This document shows, in pieces, positions 1-7,849 of a DNA stretch of 64,000 nt. The stretch lies in IMG/VR virus record IMGVR_UViG_3300035698_012898, positions 1 through 64,000 of that record. One strand, written 5' to 3'. The stretch is from a virus. Position 1 is the stretch's first letter, and every line of letters starts with the position of its first letter. Under the pieces are notes generated by a model. The model saw only the letters and a list, made by a program, of their open reading frames with translations. It ran no database searches and was not told the origin of the DNA. Position numbers and translations under genes: made by a program.

Positions 1-1845
1 ACTACTAGACAAGCGCCCCGTCCGCGCCCTTCCTTGATTGAAAGACGCATGCACACAGCCGTCCACGCCAACGTGCTTAAGCATACCTTCAATGTTAACG
101 CTTTGAAGTTTATCCGCCTTCTTAAACTCCAGAAGAACAGTAGCAAACTGACGAACCTCCAGGTCTGGCACCCACGCAAACGTCTTCAACACATCTGCCT
201 TGACAGAAGGCTGTCCTGAATCCGTATCCTCTACAGACAACTGCGCCAGATACTCTGCTGAAAAAAGAACAGTACGAATGTTGGCGTCACTTCCTGGATT
301 GAACCTCGCCTTAACCGCCTTAGCAAGCCATGACGCTTCTCTGAACCGTCTACCGGCTACAAGTCCTGCTTGATACTCCGCCATAATTGTGTCGCTGGCC
401 TGCTGTGAGAACCTTTGTACACAAGGCAACCCTGCTATGTCTTGCTGAAGCTTACTAATCTTCCGCGCGTACTCGGCTATAAGCTTCTGCAAGGTCTCCT
501 GATGCACATACAAACCCGCCTGCTCCATACGGTATAGCGGCACCAACGCTTTCATTACAAGGCCGAAAAAGACTTGCGACGATTTGAAAGCCACTCTAGA
601 AGAATCATATTGCCCATCTGCTTGAGCCAGCTTCGCCAACAGCTTCCTGTTTATACGCCACGTTGCTAGAGCATCTAATGCACACCTTTCCGCCAACACG
701 TTATAAGGCACCTTCCCAAACCGTTCCGGGTCACCCACCTCCCCAAGATACCTCTTAGACCGCGCCTTAATACTCGATATACCCAACACCTCGCTCGCTA
801 CCATGTCTAAATCATGCCCGCCAAGAATAGGATATAAGTGTGCATGAAGCAACAGGGTATCCACGTACACACCACGTACCTCAACACCCGTCCGCCTAGA
901 GACAGCGTGCAGATCAAACTTAATATTATGCCCAACCTTTTTGACCGCAGGATCGTGCAACAAAGACAACATCGCCTTCCAAGCAGCAGCATACCTTGGC
1001 AACGGCTGCTTCACACGTTGCCGCAAGAAGCGCACACCGGGAGGGTCATACGGGAGAACAAGTACCTTCGCCCCATCCGTTGCTGCTAAGCACAGCAAAC
1101 GCCAGTCATCCCGCGTGTAAAGTAAAAGTGCATCTGTCTCCACGTCAAAAGCAATCGGCGTCCCCTTCTCAACAGCACGCTTATGCATCCGCGTAATCTC
1201 TTCAGCACTTGGAATATATGACACAATGTCCTTGACTGATAACGTCCGCCGCTCAATACTCTTATCCCCCTTAAGTGCGTTGCAAAAATACTTAATGTCG
1301 CCAACAACACGATCCATCTGGTCATTATCATGTAATGCGAATGACGGATGAAATGCTGCAACTACAGGGATACTTGTTCCATCACGCAACTTATGCTCAA
1401 ACATTTGTCGCCGCTTAGTCGTTATCCCAGACTTATGAAGGAGAGACGACAAAGCAAAGTTACCAAGCAACAAGATCGCCCTTGGCCGTAACGCCTCAAT
1501 TTCATCAAGCAGAAACCCTGCACACGCCTTTACTTGACCCCCTTTTGGTTTACGCTTCGCTTGGATAGCTGGAAAGCACCGGATTGCATTTGTATATACC
1601 ACACCTGTATCCGGGTCTACACCCGCAGCCCGCAAAGTCTTCTTAAGCAGCTTCCCAGACTCCCCTACAAACGCAATGCCTATAGCATCTTCCTCGTACC
1701 CAGGAGCTTCACCGACAATCAGAATTGGATGCTTATTCATAGACCTGGATGGCATTATGAACGGATGATGAACGTGCATATACAAACCGCACTTAATACA
1801 CGACGGGTTCTCAGAACAGGGCAGGCTTCGTAGTACCTTCGGCAT
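1..1845 (-). CDS. Uracil-DNA glycosylase-like domain fused to family A DNA polymerase (3' part outside window)
   Basis: Open from an ATG at 1845, behind a GGAGG site, to the window edge without a stop: 615 codons. Residues about 1-200 look like an Fe-S family 4/5 uracil-DNA glycosylase: a CxxC near residue 18, GEAPG followed by ED, FVGESG, a TNAIRC segment, a further Cys, and AFHPS. Residues about 225-420 are a DnaQ-like 3'-5' exonuclease with FDVETD (motif I) and GHNIKFD (motif II). Then comes the start of a PolA polymerase domain, cut at the RTGRLSS motif at the very edge. It should be the replicative polymerase of the phage; the UDG part may check for uracil or bind DNA. The domain calls are from motifs only. 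The palm motifs A-C lie outside the window. Confidence 0.9.
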   Translation of the reverse strand, partial: MPKVLRSLPCSENPSCIKCGLYMHVHHPFIMPSRSMNKHPILIVGEAPGYEEDAIGIAFVGESGKLLKKTLRAAGVDPDTGVVYTNAIRCFPAIQAKRKPKGGQVKACAGFLLDEIEALRPRAILLLGNFALSSLLHKSGITTKRRQMFEHKLRDGTSIPVVAAFHPSFALHDNDQMDRVVGDIKYFCNALKGDKSIERRTLSVKDIVSYIPSAEEITRMHKRAVEKGTPIAFDVETDALLLYTRDDWRLLCLAATDGAKVLVLPYDPPGVRFLRQRVKQPLPRYAAAWKAMLSLLHDPAVKKVGHNIKFDLHAVSRRTGVEVRGVYVDTLLLHAHLYPILGGHDLDMVASEVLGISSIKARSKRYLGEVGDPERFGKVPYNVLAERCALDALATWRINRKLLAKLAQADGQYDSSRVAFKSSQVFFGLVMKALVPLYRMEQAGLYVHQETLQKLIAEYARKISKLQQDIAGLPCVQRFSQQASDTIMAEYQAGLVAGRRFREASWLAKAVKARFNPGSDANIRTVLFSAEYLAQLSVEDTDSGQPSVKADVLKTFAWVPDLEVRQFATVLLEFKKADKLQSVNIEGMLKHVGVDGCVHASFNQGRARTGRLSSS

Positions 1846-1858
1846 AAAAGAATCCTCC

Positions 1859-1913
1859 AAAAAAAACACGGCGGGGTAAGAGAACGGCTCACCGCTCCCC
1901 TACCCCAACGCGC
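1859..1913 (-). terminator. Rho-independent terminator before the DNA polymerase gene
   Basis: On the minus strand a GC-rich stem, core GGGGTA (1906-1901) with TACCCC (1878-1873), extends outward with one mismatch and is followed directly by eight T residues (1866-1859). It lies between the stop of the 360-residue protein gene and the ribosome binding site of the polymerase gene. It probably ends or attenuates the upstream transcript. Confidence 0.8.
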
Positions 1914-1917
1914 CCAA

Positions 1918-3000
1918 CTACGCTTGCTTCACACAGGTAGTTGTAAACCACTTCGTAATCATCCGACCAAGCACGGAGGTTGTCAACTCCTCCAAAGGCG
2001 TTTGCTTCCTCGTTGAGAAATCAATCTTGTTCGCCATGATAAACTTCCTACGAGCATCCGCTTCCTTCAACACGCCGAGCGTCAGCGTATGTGACGCTTC
2101 CTTGGCCGCGTCCACATCTACATACTGCTTACGCCGCATTTTGAACGGAGCCAACTCCTCTTTGGAGTAGACAACAGGCTCTTGCGGTGGCGCTTCCACA
2201 GGCGGATCATCTTCTACCGGCGCAGGCGCCTCCGGCTTACCCATAGGAACATCAGCTGCCTGCGCAGCCTTCGCTGACGCATCAGACTCTGCCGGCGCAC
2301 CAATCGTAGGCACCTCTCCCGCCTCAAATGCCGAGATCTCATACGCACCAATCACCACGACCTTACCAGCCGCTAACAGGTCCGCTATGACGATCACTGC
2401 TGCCTCTGCGTTCGGCACAGCTACTGTAGCCGACACCACCTTAGCCGGACACGGCACAGGCTGCTCTGCCGCCAGCCTACGCAGCTTAGCATCCGCTGTC
2501 TGCGCAGGCGCACCCGCAAAAGGCAAAGCCAGGGGCGCAGACTCACGCGGAAATACAATGTCTTCAGGCGCATCACCACCCAAAGCGGCCTCGATTGCAG
2601 CACCAAACTCATCTGCCACATCCGGAGCAACACCCAAGGCACCAAGGGCAGCCCCGTCAGGCGAAGGAGGTCCTCCAAACCCTTCCTCTTCTTCAGGAAC
2701 CGTCCCAGCAGGCCCAGGAGACACAGCCCCGTCTTCCTCTTCAGCAGACTGCAAAAGATCCTGGTCAAACAAAAACGCAACTAGGTTCTCCGGTGCAGCG
2801 TCAACACCCTTCCCACCGAAGTCATTTGCCACCGCTTGCTCACAAGCAGCAAGCAACGCGCCATGGACTTGCGCATCATCCATGTTGACATACACCGCAA
2901 ACGGCTTGTTAGGATCTTTACGATCAAACCCAAGGTACGTAATCAACTCAAGGCCAATCTCTTTCAACAAGGCGCGTGTTAATACCATCGTACTCATCAT
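1918..3000 (-). CDS. Hypothetical protein with acidic, Ala/Pro-rich central region
   Basis: 360 residues with AGGAG five bases before the ATG. I do not recognise the family. The N-terminal 75 residues and C-terminal 85 residues look folded. The middle is low complexity, rich in Glu, Ala, Pro and Gly, with runs such as EEEDG and PPVEAPPQEP, and is probably disordered. Such an acidic linker would fit a partner-binding or DNA-mimic role, but that is speculation. It is the last gene before a strong terminator and sits just ahead of the polymerase, so a replication or regulation role is plausible. The reverse strand carries a 208-codon open frame that is a composition shadow. Confidence 0.8.
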   Translation of the reverse strand: MMSTMVLTRALLKEIGLELITYLGFDRKDPNKPFAVYVNMDDAQVHGALLAACEQAVANDFGGKGVDAAPENLVAFLFDQDLLQSAEEEDGAVSPGPAGTVPEEEEGFGGPPSPDGAALGALGVAPDVADEFGAAIEAALGGDAPEDIVFPRESAPLALPFAGAPAQTADAKLRRLAAEQPVPCPAKVVSATVAVPNAEAAVIVIADLLAAGKVVVIGAYEISAFEAGEVPTIGAPAESDASAKAAQAADVPMGKPEAPAPVEDDPPVEAPPQEPVVYSKEELAPFKMRRKQYVDVDAAKEASHTLTLGVLKEADARRKFIMANKIDFSTRKQTPLEELTTSVLGRMITKWFTTTCVKQA

Positions 3001-3035
3001 TCTTTCTCCTTAATCCATTTCGTTTCTTGTTTACC

Positions 3036-3266
3036 CTACACCATTCTCCGAATAAACGGCAACCCACCCATCTCCTTCTCATACAACACCGTAAAGGCAG
3101 CTAGCACAGCACTCTGAACCTTCAACACACCCTTCTTCTGTCTCTGCCACCGATACATTGTTGACGTACTAACGGACATCTGATGCGCGAGTTCGTAGTC
3201 CGGCCACCCGGTTTTAGCACGCAACTTTCGCAAAGATTCCGAAAGCCCGACAACCCTAATCCACAT
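3036..3266 (-). CDS. Small helix-turn-helix DNA-binding protein
   Basis: 76 residues from the ATG at 3266, chosen because AGGAGG lies eight bases upstream; a longer TTG start would overlap the previous gene. Residues about 22-45 (WPDYELAHQMSVSTSTMYRW) read as a helix-turn-helix of the Cro/C1 or excisionase kind, followed by a basic QRQKKG. Likely a small transcriptional regulator. It follows the sigma-like gene by 17 bases and probably shares its transcript. Confidence 0.75.
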   Translation of the reverse strand: MWIRVVGLSESLRKLRAKTGWPDYELAHQMSVSTSTMYRWQRQKKGVLKVQSAVLAAFTVLYEKEMGGLPFIRRMV

Positions 3267-3283
3267 ACGGAACACCTCCTCTC

Positions 3284-3775
3284 TTATCCGGGCCAATTAT
3301 CACGGACCCACGCCACTGCTATACGAACACGGTTCGTTGACACACCAAAACAAGCACCCATCCTACTAACAGTTGGAAGCCTTCTACCTTTGTCCATACC
3401 AAAGACCTTAAACGACCATGCCCAATACAACTCAGGTCGTGCAATGATCTGCAAGATAGCCAAACAAACGCCATCATCAGTCTGCCCACGCAGGTATTCA
3501 ATGGCGTCGTGTATAACCGTACGACGCATAACTGTCTGACAAAACGCGCAAGGCCAGTCCTCCCTCGTCAAGCCTACAAAACGCTTCTCTCGACGTAACT
3601 CCATACCAACAGCACTCCGTACTACACGCCGCACATAACCAGACTCCGGGTCTAACGCTTGGTCCGGCGCATACTGCAATAAACGGCAGCACGTCTCCTG
3701 AGCAACGTCTTCACGCAGCCGAGCGGGGATTGACGCCGTAGCCTTAGCCAGGACATCCAACAGCGGGATACTCAA
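3284..3775 (-). CDS. Sigma-factor-like protein (degenerate sigma-70/ECF type)
   Basis: 163 residues from a TTG at 3775 that overlaps the previous stop as TTGA, with AGGAGG seven bases before it. The first part (RLREDVAQETCCRLLQY, then YVRRVVRSAV and RREKR) resembles sigma region 2 of ECF-like sigma factors. The last part (LPTVSRMGACFGVSTNRVRI) reads as a helix-turn-helix like region 4. A CAFC pair lies between. Likely an alternative sigma or sigma-like regulator for phage genes. Similarity is weak, so another helical DNA-binding protein remains possible. Confidence 0.55.
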   Translation of the reverse strand: MSIPLLDVLAKATASIPARLREDVAQETCCRLLQYAPDQALDPESGYVRRVVRSAVGMELRREKRFVGLTREDWPCAFCQTVMRRTVIHDAIEYLRGQTDDGVCLAILQIIARPELYWAWSFKVFGMDKGRRLPTVSRMGACFGVSTNRVRIAVAWVRDNWPG

Positions 3776-4386
3776 AGCGCTTCCTCCTCTCCAAGACTTT
3801 CTTCCATGCAACCCAATGGCTCCTCAGCTTCTTCCGGCACCACACAAGGTGCCTCTTCTAAGGCAGCCTCACGCATTGGAGACACGTCACCCAACACACC
3901 GCCCTCCGGGATCACTTTGCCGTTGACCCGTAAGGGCCGGACGCCTGCTTTGTTTGGCGGCGCGTTACTATATAGAATCGTAACTGCCTCGTCACCCATT
4001 TCCTGTATTGCCATGCGTGCGTCTCGTGCCAGCAACTCGACAGTGTCACCCTCTACGGCCTCAAGCATGGCAATCAAGGAATCTACCTGGACAACAACGC
4101 CCGTTTCCCTAATTCCGCCGCTAACAGACAGTTCACGCACGTAAAAAGCCGCGGCGGAACCAAGACGATCTTCCATAAGCCTTTCATCGCGCAGCAACAT
4201 CGTTACCCCATGAGGACACTTTTCCTCAACAGCGCTCGCACGAACACCACGTGCCACCAAAGCGCGTACTGGAGACCCATCATTGCTTATGGCAATCACG
4301 CACGCATCGCCATACTCATAAAGGTCAACGCAGGCTTTTCCGTCTTCCCCACGTGGTAGGTTAAATATCATATCCGTCACGTTCAT
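3772..4386 (-). CDS. Hypothetical protein with acidic C-terminus
   Basis: 204 residues from ATG 4386, nine bases after GGAGG. The stop overlaps the start of the sigma-like gene, so the two are translationally coupled. The first 150 residues look like a mixed alpha/beta domain. The last 40 residues are strongly acidic (EEAEEPLG, EESLGEEEAL). No family recognised. Sitting between the SNF2 helicase and the sigma-like protein, it may belong to the same replication or transcription-control operon. Confidence 0.75.
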   Translation of the reverse strand: MNVTDMIFNLPRGEDGKACVDLYEYGDACVIAISNDGSPVRALVARGVRASAVEEKCPHGVTMLLRDERLMEDRLGSAAAFYVRELSVSGGIRETGVVVQVDSLIAMLEAVEGDTVELLARDARMAIQEMGDEAVTILYSNAPPNKAGVRPLRVNGKVIPEGGVLGDVSPMREAALEEAPCVVPEEAEEPLGCMEESLGEEEAL

Positions 4387-4390
4387 AGCC

Positions 4391-6271
4391 TTAATCCTCC
4401 CATGCAAGGTGCTGAAGAAAGTCCCGCTTGTTCAAAGACACAACGCTCTGCCCTGACCGAGATGTAACCCCGCGCACCGCTTCCTGTTTCTGCATCACCA
4501 TCCTGTCAATGTATCCGTCCAAACTCGGCCTAAGCAGAAGCCGTTCAATCACGACAGTACGGTCCTGCCCAATCCGATGTATCCTATCCTGCGACTGCGA
4601 CCAAGACAATAACGACCAGTCCATCTGAAAGTACACAGCATGCGCTGCCCGTTGTAAGTTATGCCCTTCACGCAAGGCGGCTACCGTAGCCACCAGCACA
4701 CGAACGTCGCCTGACACGAACCCTGCTAACGCCTGCGTCTTCTCCTGTCCTGGCAACCCACCGTAGACCCTGGTAACAAACCCGCCACCAAACTTCTCTA
4801 CAAGCCTCTGACGAATTGCATCTACAACATTGCGATGCACACACCATACAACAACCTTACCTGTTGTTTCATTCAACGTCTCCAGCAAGGCGTCAAACTT
4901 CGCCGACGCAGTACATGCCGGATCAACAACCTCTGGCATTGCTGCCGCACGAATCACACGCTGCATACCTGCCGCCAAGTTGCTTCCGGGACGCACACGA
5001 ACGACGTCCCCCTTCTCCTGCTTGACCCAATGTGTAAGATCATCCCGAATGCCATTGAGCAACGTACGCTGTGCCTTGCCCGGAACGGGCTCCCGTACCT
5101 TGTATATCTTCTCGGGCAGCCCCAGACATTCCGTCTTAGTCCGACGTAAGGATACCGCAGCCACCTTGGCACGCAGCCCCGCCAAGTTCTTGAACCCCAC
5201 AGTCTTCTCAATCCTACGCGGCCCATACTTAGTGGCCACAAACATATGTTCTACATCACAGTACTCATGACGATGCGCACGAAACGACCCACCTAGTAAA
5301 CGACCACCATCCAAGTAATGAATCTGTGACCATACATCTTCCGGCCCCTCAGCAAGCAGTGTACCTGTCAGTATAAACCGCACACGAGCTACGGCAGAGA
5401 CACTACACAGGACGTTCGTCGTCTTAGCAGACCACGACTTGATCTTGTGACTCTCGTCTAACACAAGTGCCGTTGGTTGCGCTTGCAATAACGTCAACAA
5501 CCCATGAGCATCCTTGTTCAAGGGTAATCTACGTCTTGTAAACGCATTCACGATAGTCACGTCTGCTTGTCCCTGGCCAGGACTACGCCCAAGCAACTCG
5601 TAATTCACTATGTACACATCCGCTCCTACTGACCAATCCCTATCCCGTGGAGGTAAGCCATAAAGCCGGCGCACACAAAGCCATGGTGTGTGCTGACGAA
5701 TCTCCCGCTCTCAATGCGCTACCAGATCCGGCTTGCAGACAATGACCACCGTTGACACCACACCGCCAGCCTTAAGGTCTGCTACTGCATAGATAGCTTG
5801 GATAGTCTTGCCCAAGCCGCACTCGTCAAGCAAGGCGAAATACCCGGTACGCTCACCAGCATCTATCATACGCACGATACCTTCAATCTCATGCACATAA
5901 AGAGGAGTCTGCGTAATAGTGCCGTGAGGCAGCTTTACCCGACGCCGACTATAAGAGGCCGGAACGGTGCCTTCCTGAACCACACCGCAGGAGGAATTGC
6001 GGCCGGAAGCTGCACCACGTATAGGTTCAGCATCATGGACACACATTACACAGACTCCTTTGTGTGCGCACGAGACACGTGCGCTGTAAACTACACTAAC
6101 GGGCAAACTCCACAACCCCATAGCAAGCAACGAGACGCGGGCCTCGGCCTTCTCAGCCCTAGCACATTCAGAAGCCCTAAGCACTTGTGCGCTACCCAGT
6201 ACACGCTGCATCACAGCCTGCTTGGTGGCCAAAGCATCCTCAAGCATAGCAATCTTCTCTTGTATCTTCAT
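4391..6271 (-). CDS. SNF2-family (DEAD-like) helicase interrupted by one in-frame TGA
   Basis: Reads in a single frame from ATG 6271 (AGGAG eight bases upstream) to 4391 as 626 residues, except for a TGA at codon 187 (5711-5713). Motif I is DECGLGKT (149-156), motif II DESH (272-275), motif III LTGT, and motif VI QDRIHRIGQ near the C-terminus, typical of SNF2/RapA-type translocases. The TGA follows VIVCKPDLVAH and precedes EREI. This is where SNF2 proteins usually carry a conserved Trp (as in SLLxxWxxEI), so a TGG to TGA change is the simplest reading. If real it gives a 186-residue fragment holding only motif I and leaves the other motifs untranslated unless the stop is suppressed. The N-terminal 120 residues hold several Cys and may bind metal. 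Role: DNA remodelling in replication or recombination. Confidence 0.85.
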
Positions 6272-6329
6272 TGTCATCTCTCCTTTTTGTGACGTGCGCG
6301 TCACCCGGACCCCTTTGTATGTGCTGGCA

Positions 6330-6926
6330 TCACCCATGCTCTGACATCTCTTCCTCACACCAGCACCCAAACCAACCACCACGCCGCAACAGCGGCCTAT
6401 ACAACTTCCGTAGCGCCCTCATCTCCTTGGCATAATCTGTACAGATGTTTGGCCAGATGTCCATGTAAATTACACTATACCGTCCAGGATACAAGGCATC
6501 CGGCGGATCGAACACATTGCCGTGAAGCACGGTAACCTTTCCGCCTGATGGTAACTGGGGTGCCACCAAAGTAATCACGTCTTGTTGTTTCTCGACAACA
6601 GTCACCTGATTTACTGCCTCCTTGGTGCAGGCACCGAGGACGGTCATACCCATGCCAAGACCGCCTATAAGAACGTCGCCTCGTGCCTGTTGCAAAAACT
6701 CGTCATTAGTATCACGCTCCATCTCGGTGTCGCTCATCACCAGTTCACCGTCGATTAGGAGGCTCATGTAGTCCCCCTCCGATACACACTGACAACGGCC
6801 CGGATTAAGCGCTTCCCTCAATCGGGACAGACTGGCAGCTTGCGTATCAACTGTGAACCTCTTGAGTTGTGCAGAACCAATATGCCCTTCCTGCAAAACC
6901 TCGGCCATCCGTGGAAACTTCAGCAT
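6330..6926 (-). CDS. SAM-dependent methyltransferase / spermidine-synthase-like Rossmann protein
   Basis: 198 residues; the ATG overlaps the stop of the previous gene and follows GGAGG. It shows a class I Rossmann core: GDVLIGGLGMGM (motif I), VTVVEKQQDVI (motif II, acidic end of strand 2), VLHGNVFD (motif III) and VIYMDIWPN (motif IV). The order matches spermidine synthase-like methyltransferases that find the product by position. Substrate unknown. Its place between the MoxR/VWA group and the SNF2 helicase may hint at modification of nucleic acid or protein. Confidence 0.75.
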   Translation of the reverse strand: MLKFPRMAEVLQEGHIGSAQLKRFTVDTQAASLSRLREALNPGRCQCVSEGDYMSLLIDGELVMSDTEMERDTNDEFLQQARGDVLIGGLGMGMTVLGACTKEAVNQVTVVEKQQDVITLVAPQLPSGGKVTVLHGNVFDPPDALYPGRYSVIYMDIWPNICTDYAKEMRALRKLYRPLLRRGGWFGCWCEEEMSEHG

Positions 6927-7849
6927 TCCATCCTCCTTTGCTTACGTGACTTATTCTGTCTCTGTTGCCGACGCGCTTCCGCACGACGTGCTCGACAAAT
7001 CTCCGTACACTTGTCCAGCTTGGCCGCAGTCTGTTCTGCAAATGCCCGAATCTCAGCAAAGCCCGCCGCGGACCCGAGCGTATCCCGATACACCTTGATC
7101 CGCCTAACAAGCTCACGCAACTTCACAGCACGGTGCGCGAAGCTAGACGGCTTCTGGTCAGCCAATGCGCGGAGCAAGGGCAATGCCTCCTGTACAATCT
7201 TCTCAACGGCTTCCTTAACGGACGACAAGTACACGGTAGCAATATCCTCTGCCTCTCGTGTACCCGCTACAACCCGTAAACGATTCAAGCGCACCTCCCC
7301 ACCCGTATTGACAGCAGAACCAATCGCTGTCTCCAAGGTAGTAAGCACATGCGCGTATCCACTTGGGACAAAGTACACACCACCGGTCTCCCGTATAGCC
7401 ACGCCACAAGCAAGACGAACAATCACGTCACGCAACAAACAGCCAACCTCAGCCGCCAACAAACCCCCACTCGTCGTGGACAATGCTTCCCTAACAGAAC
7501 GGGTAAACCCTGTGTCCATCTTGAACCGAACATCCCCAGTCCGCTTATCCAACGTCACCACCTCACGTAAAGCCCCGCGCCAACTCTCCGTACCCAGATC
7601 GGTATGCTCCTCAACAACAGCGAAACTAACCTTTATACCGTCCTCACCAATCTTACGTATGGTTCCTTCTGCAACAGCTTGGTCAATTGCACGTCGAAGA
7701 TACGTTGCCGGTTCAGTCTTCTTAGCCTTGGCCTTGATCCCTGCCTCGTCCAGAGCATTCTGGACGTCCTCGCGCTGCATGTACACGTTACGCAAAGACC
7801 AGCAAACGATCTCGCCGTATCCGTCAGCACCAACATCCTGCATATTCAT
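6920..7849 (-). CDS. Hypothetical phage protein of the MoxR/VWA group
   Basis: 309 residues; the ATG sits in an ATGA overlap with the VWA gene, behind GGAGG. No catalytic motif is evident. It has an N-terminal domain with SLRNVYMQREDVQNAL, a central beta-rich part and a long helical, basic C-terminus (RRAEARRQQRQNKSRKQRR). I suspect it belongs to a phage family of unknown function that travels with MoxR/CobS-like ATPases and VWA proteins, but cannot confirm this. Translational coupling implies a joint complex with the two upstream proteins. Confidence 0.75.
   Translation of the reverse strand: MNMQDVGADGYGEIVCWSLRNVYMQREDVQNALDEAGIKAKAKKTEPATYLRRAIDQAVAEGTIRKIGEDGIKVSFAVVEEHTDLGTESWRGALREVVTLDKRTGDVRFKMDTGFTRSVREALSTTSGGLLAAEVGCLLRDVIVRLACGVAIRETGGVYFVPSGYAHVLTTLETAIGSAVNTGGEVRLNRLRVVAGTREAEDIATVYLSSVKEAVEKIVQEALPLLRALADQKPSSFAHRAVKLRELVRRIKVYRDTLGSAAGFAEIRAFAEQTAAKLDKCTEICRARRAEARRQQRQNKSRKQRRMEC

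Noticed and set aside
4391-6271. Genome-wide recoding of TGA to Trp
   Set aside because: Many genes here end at TGA in tight ATGA overlaps with the next start, and Trp is encoded by TGG elsewhere; the single TGA in the helicase does not support a new code.
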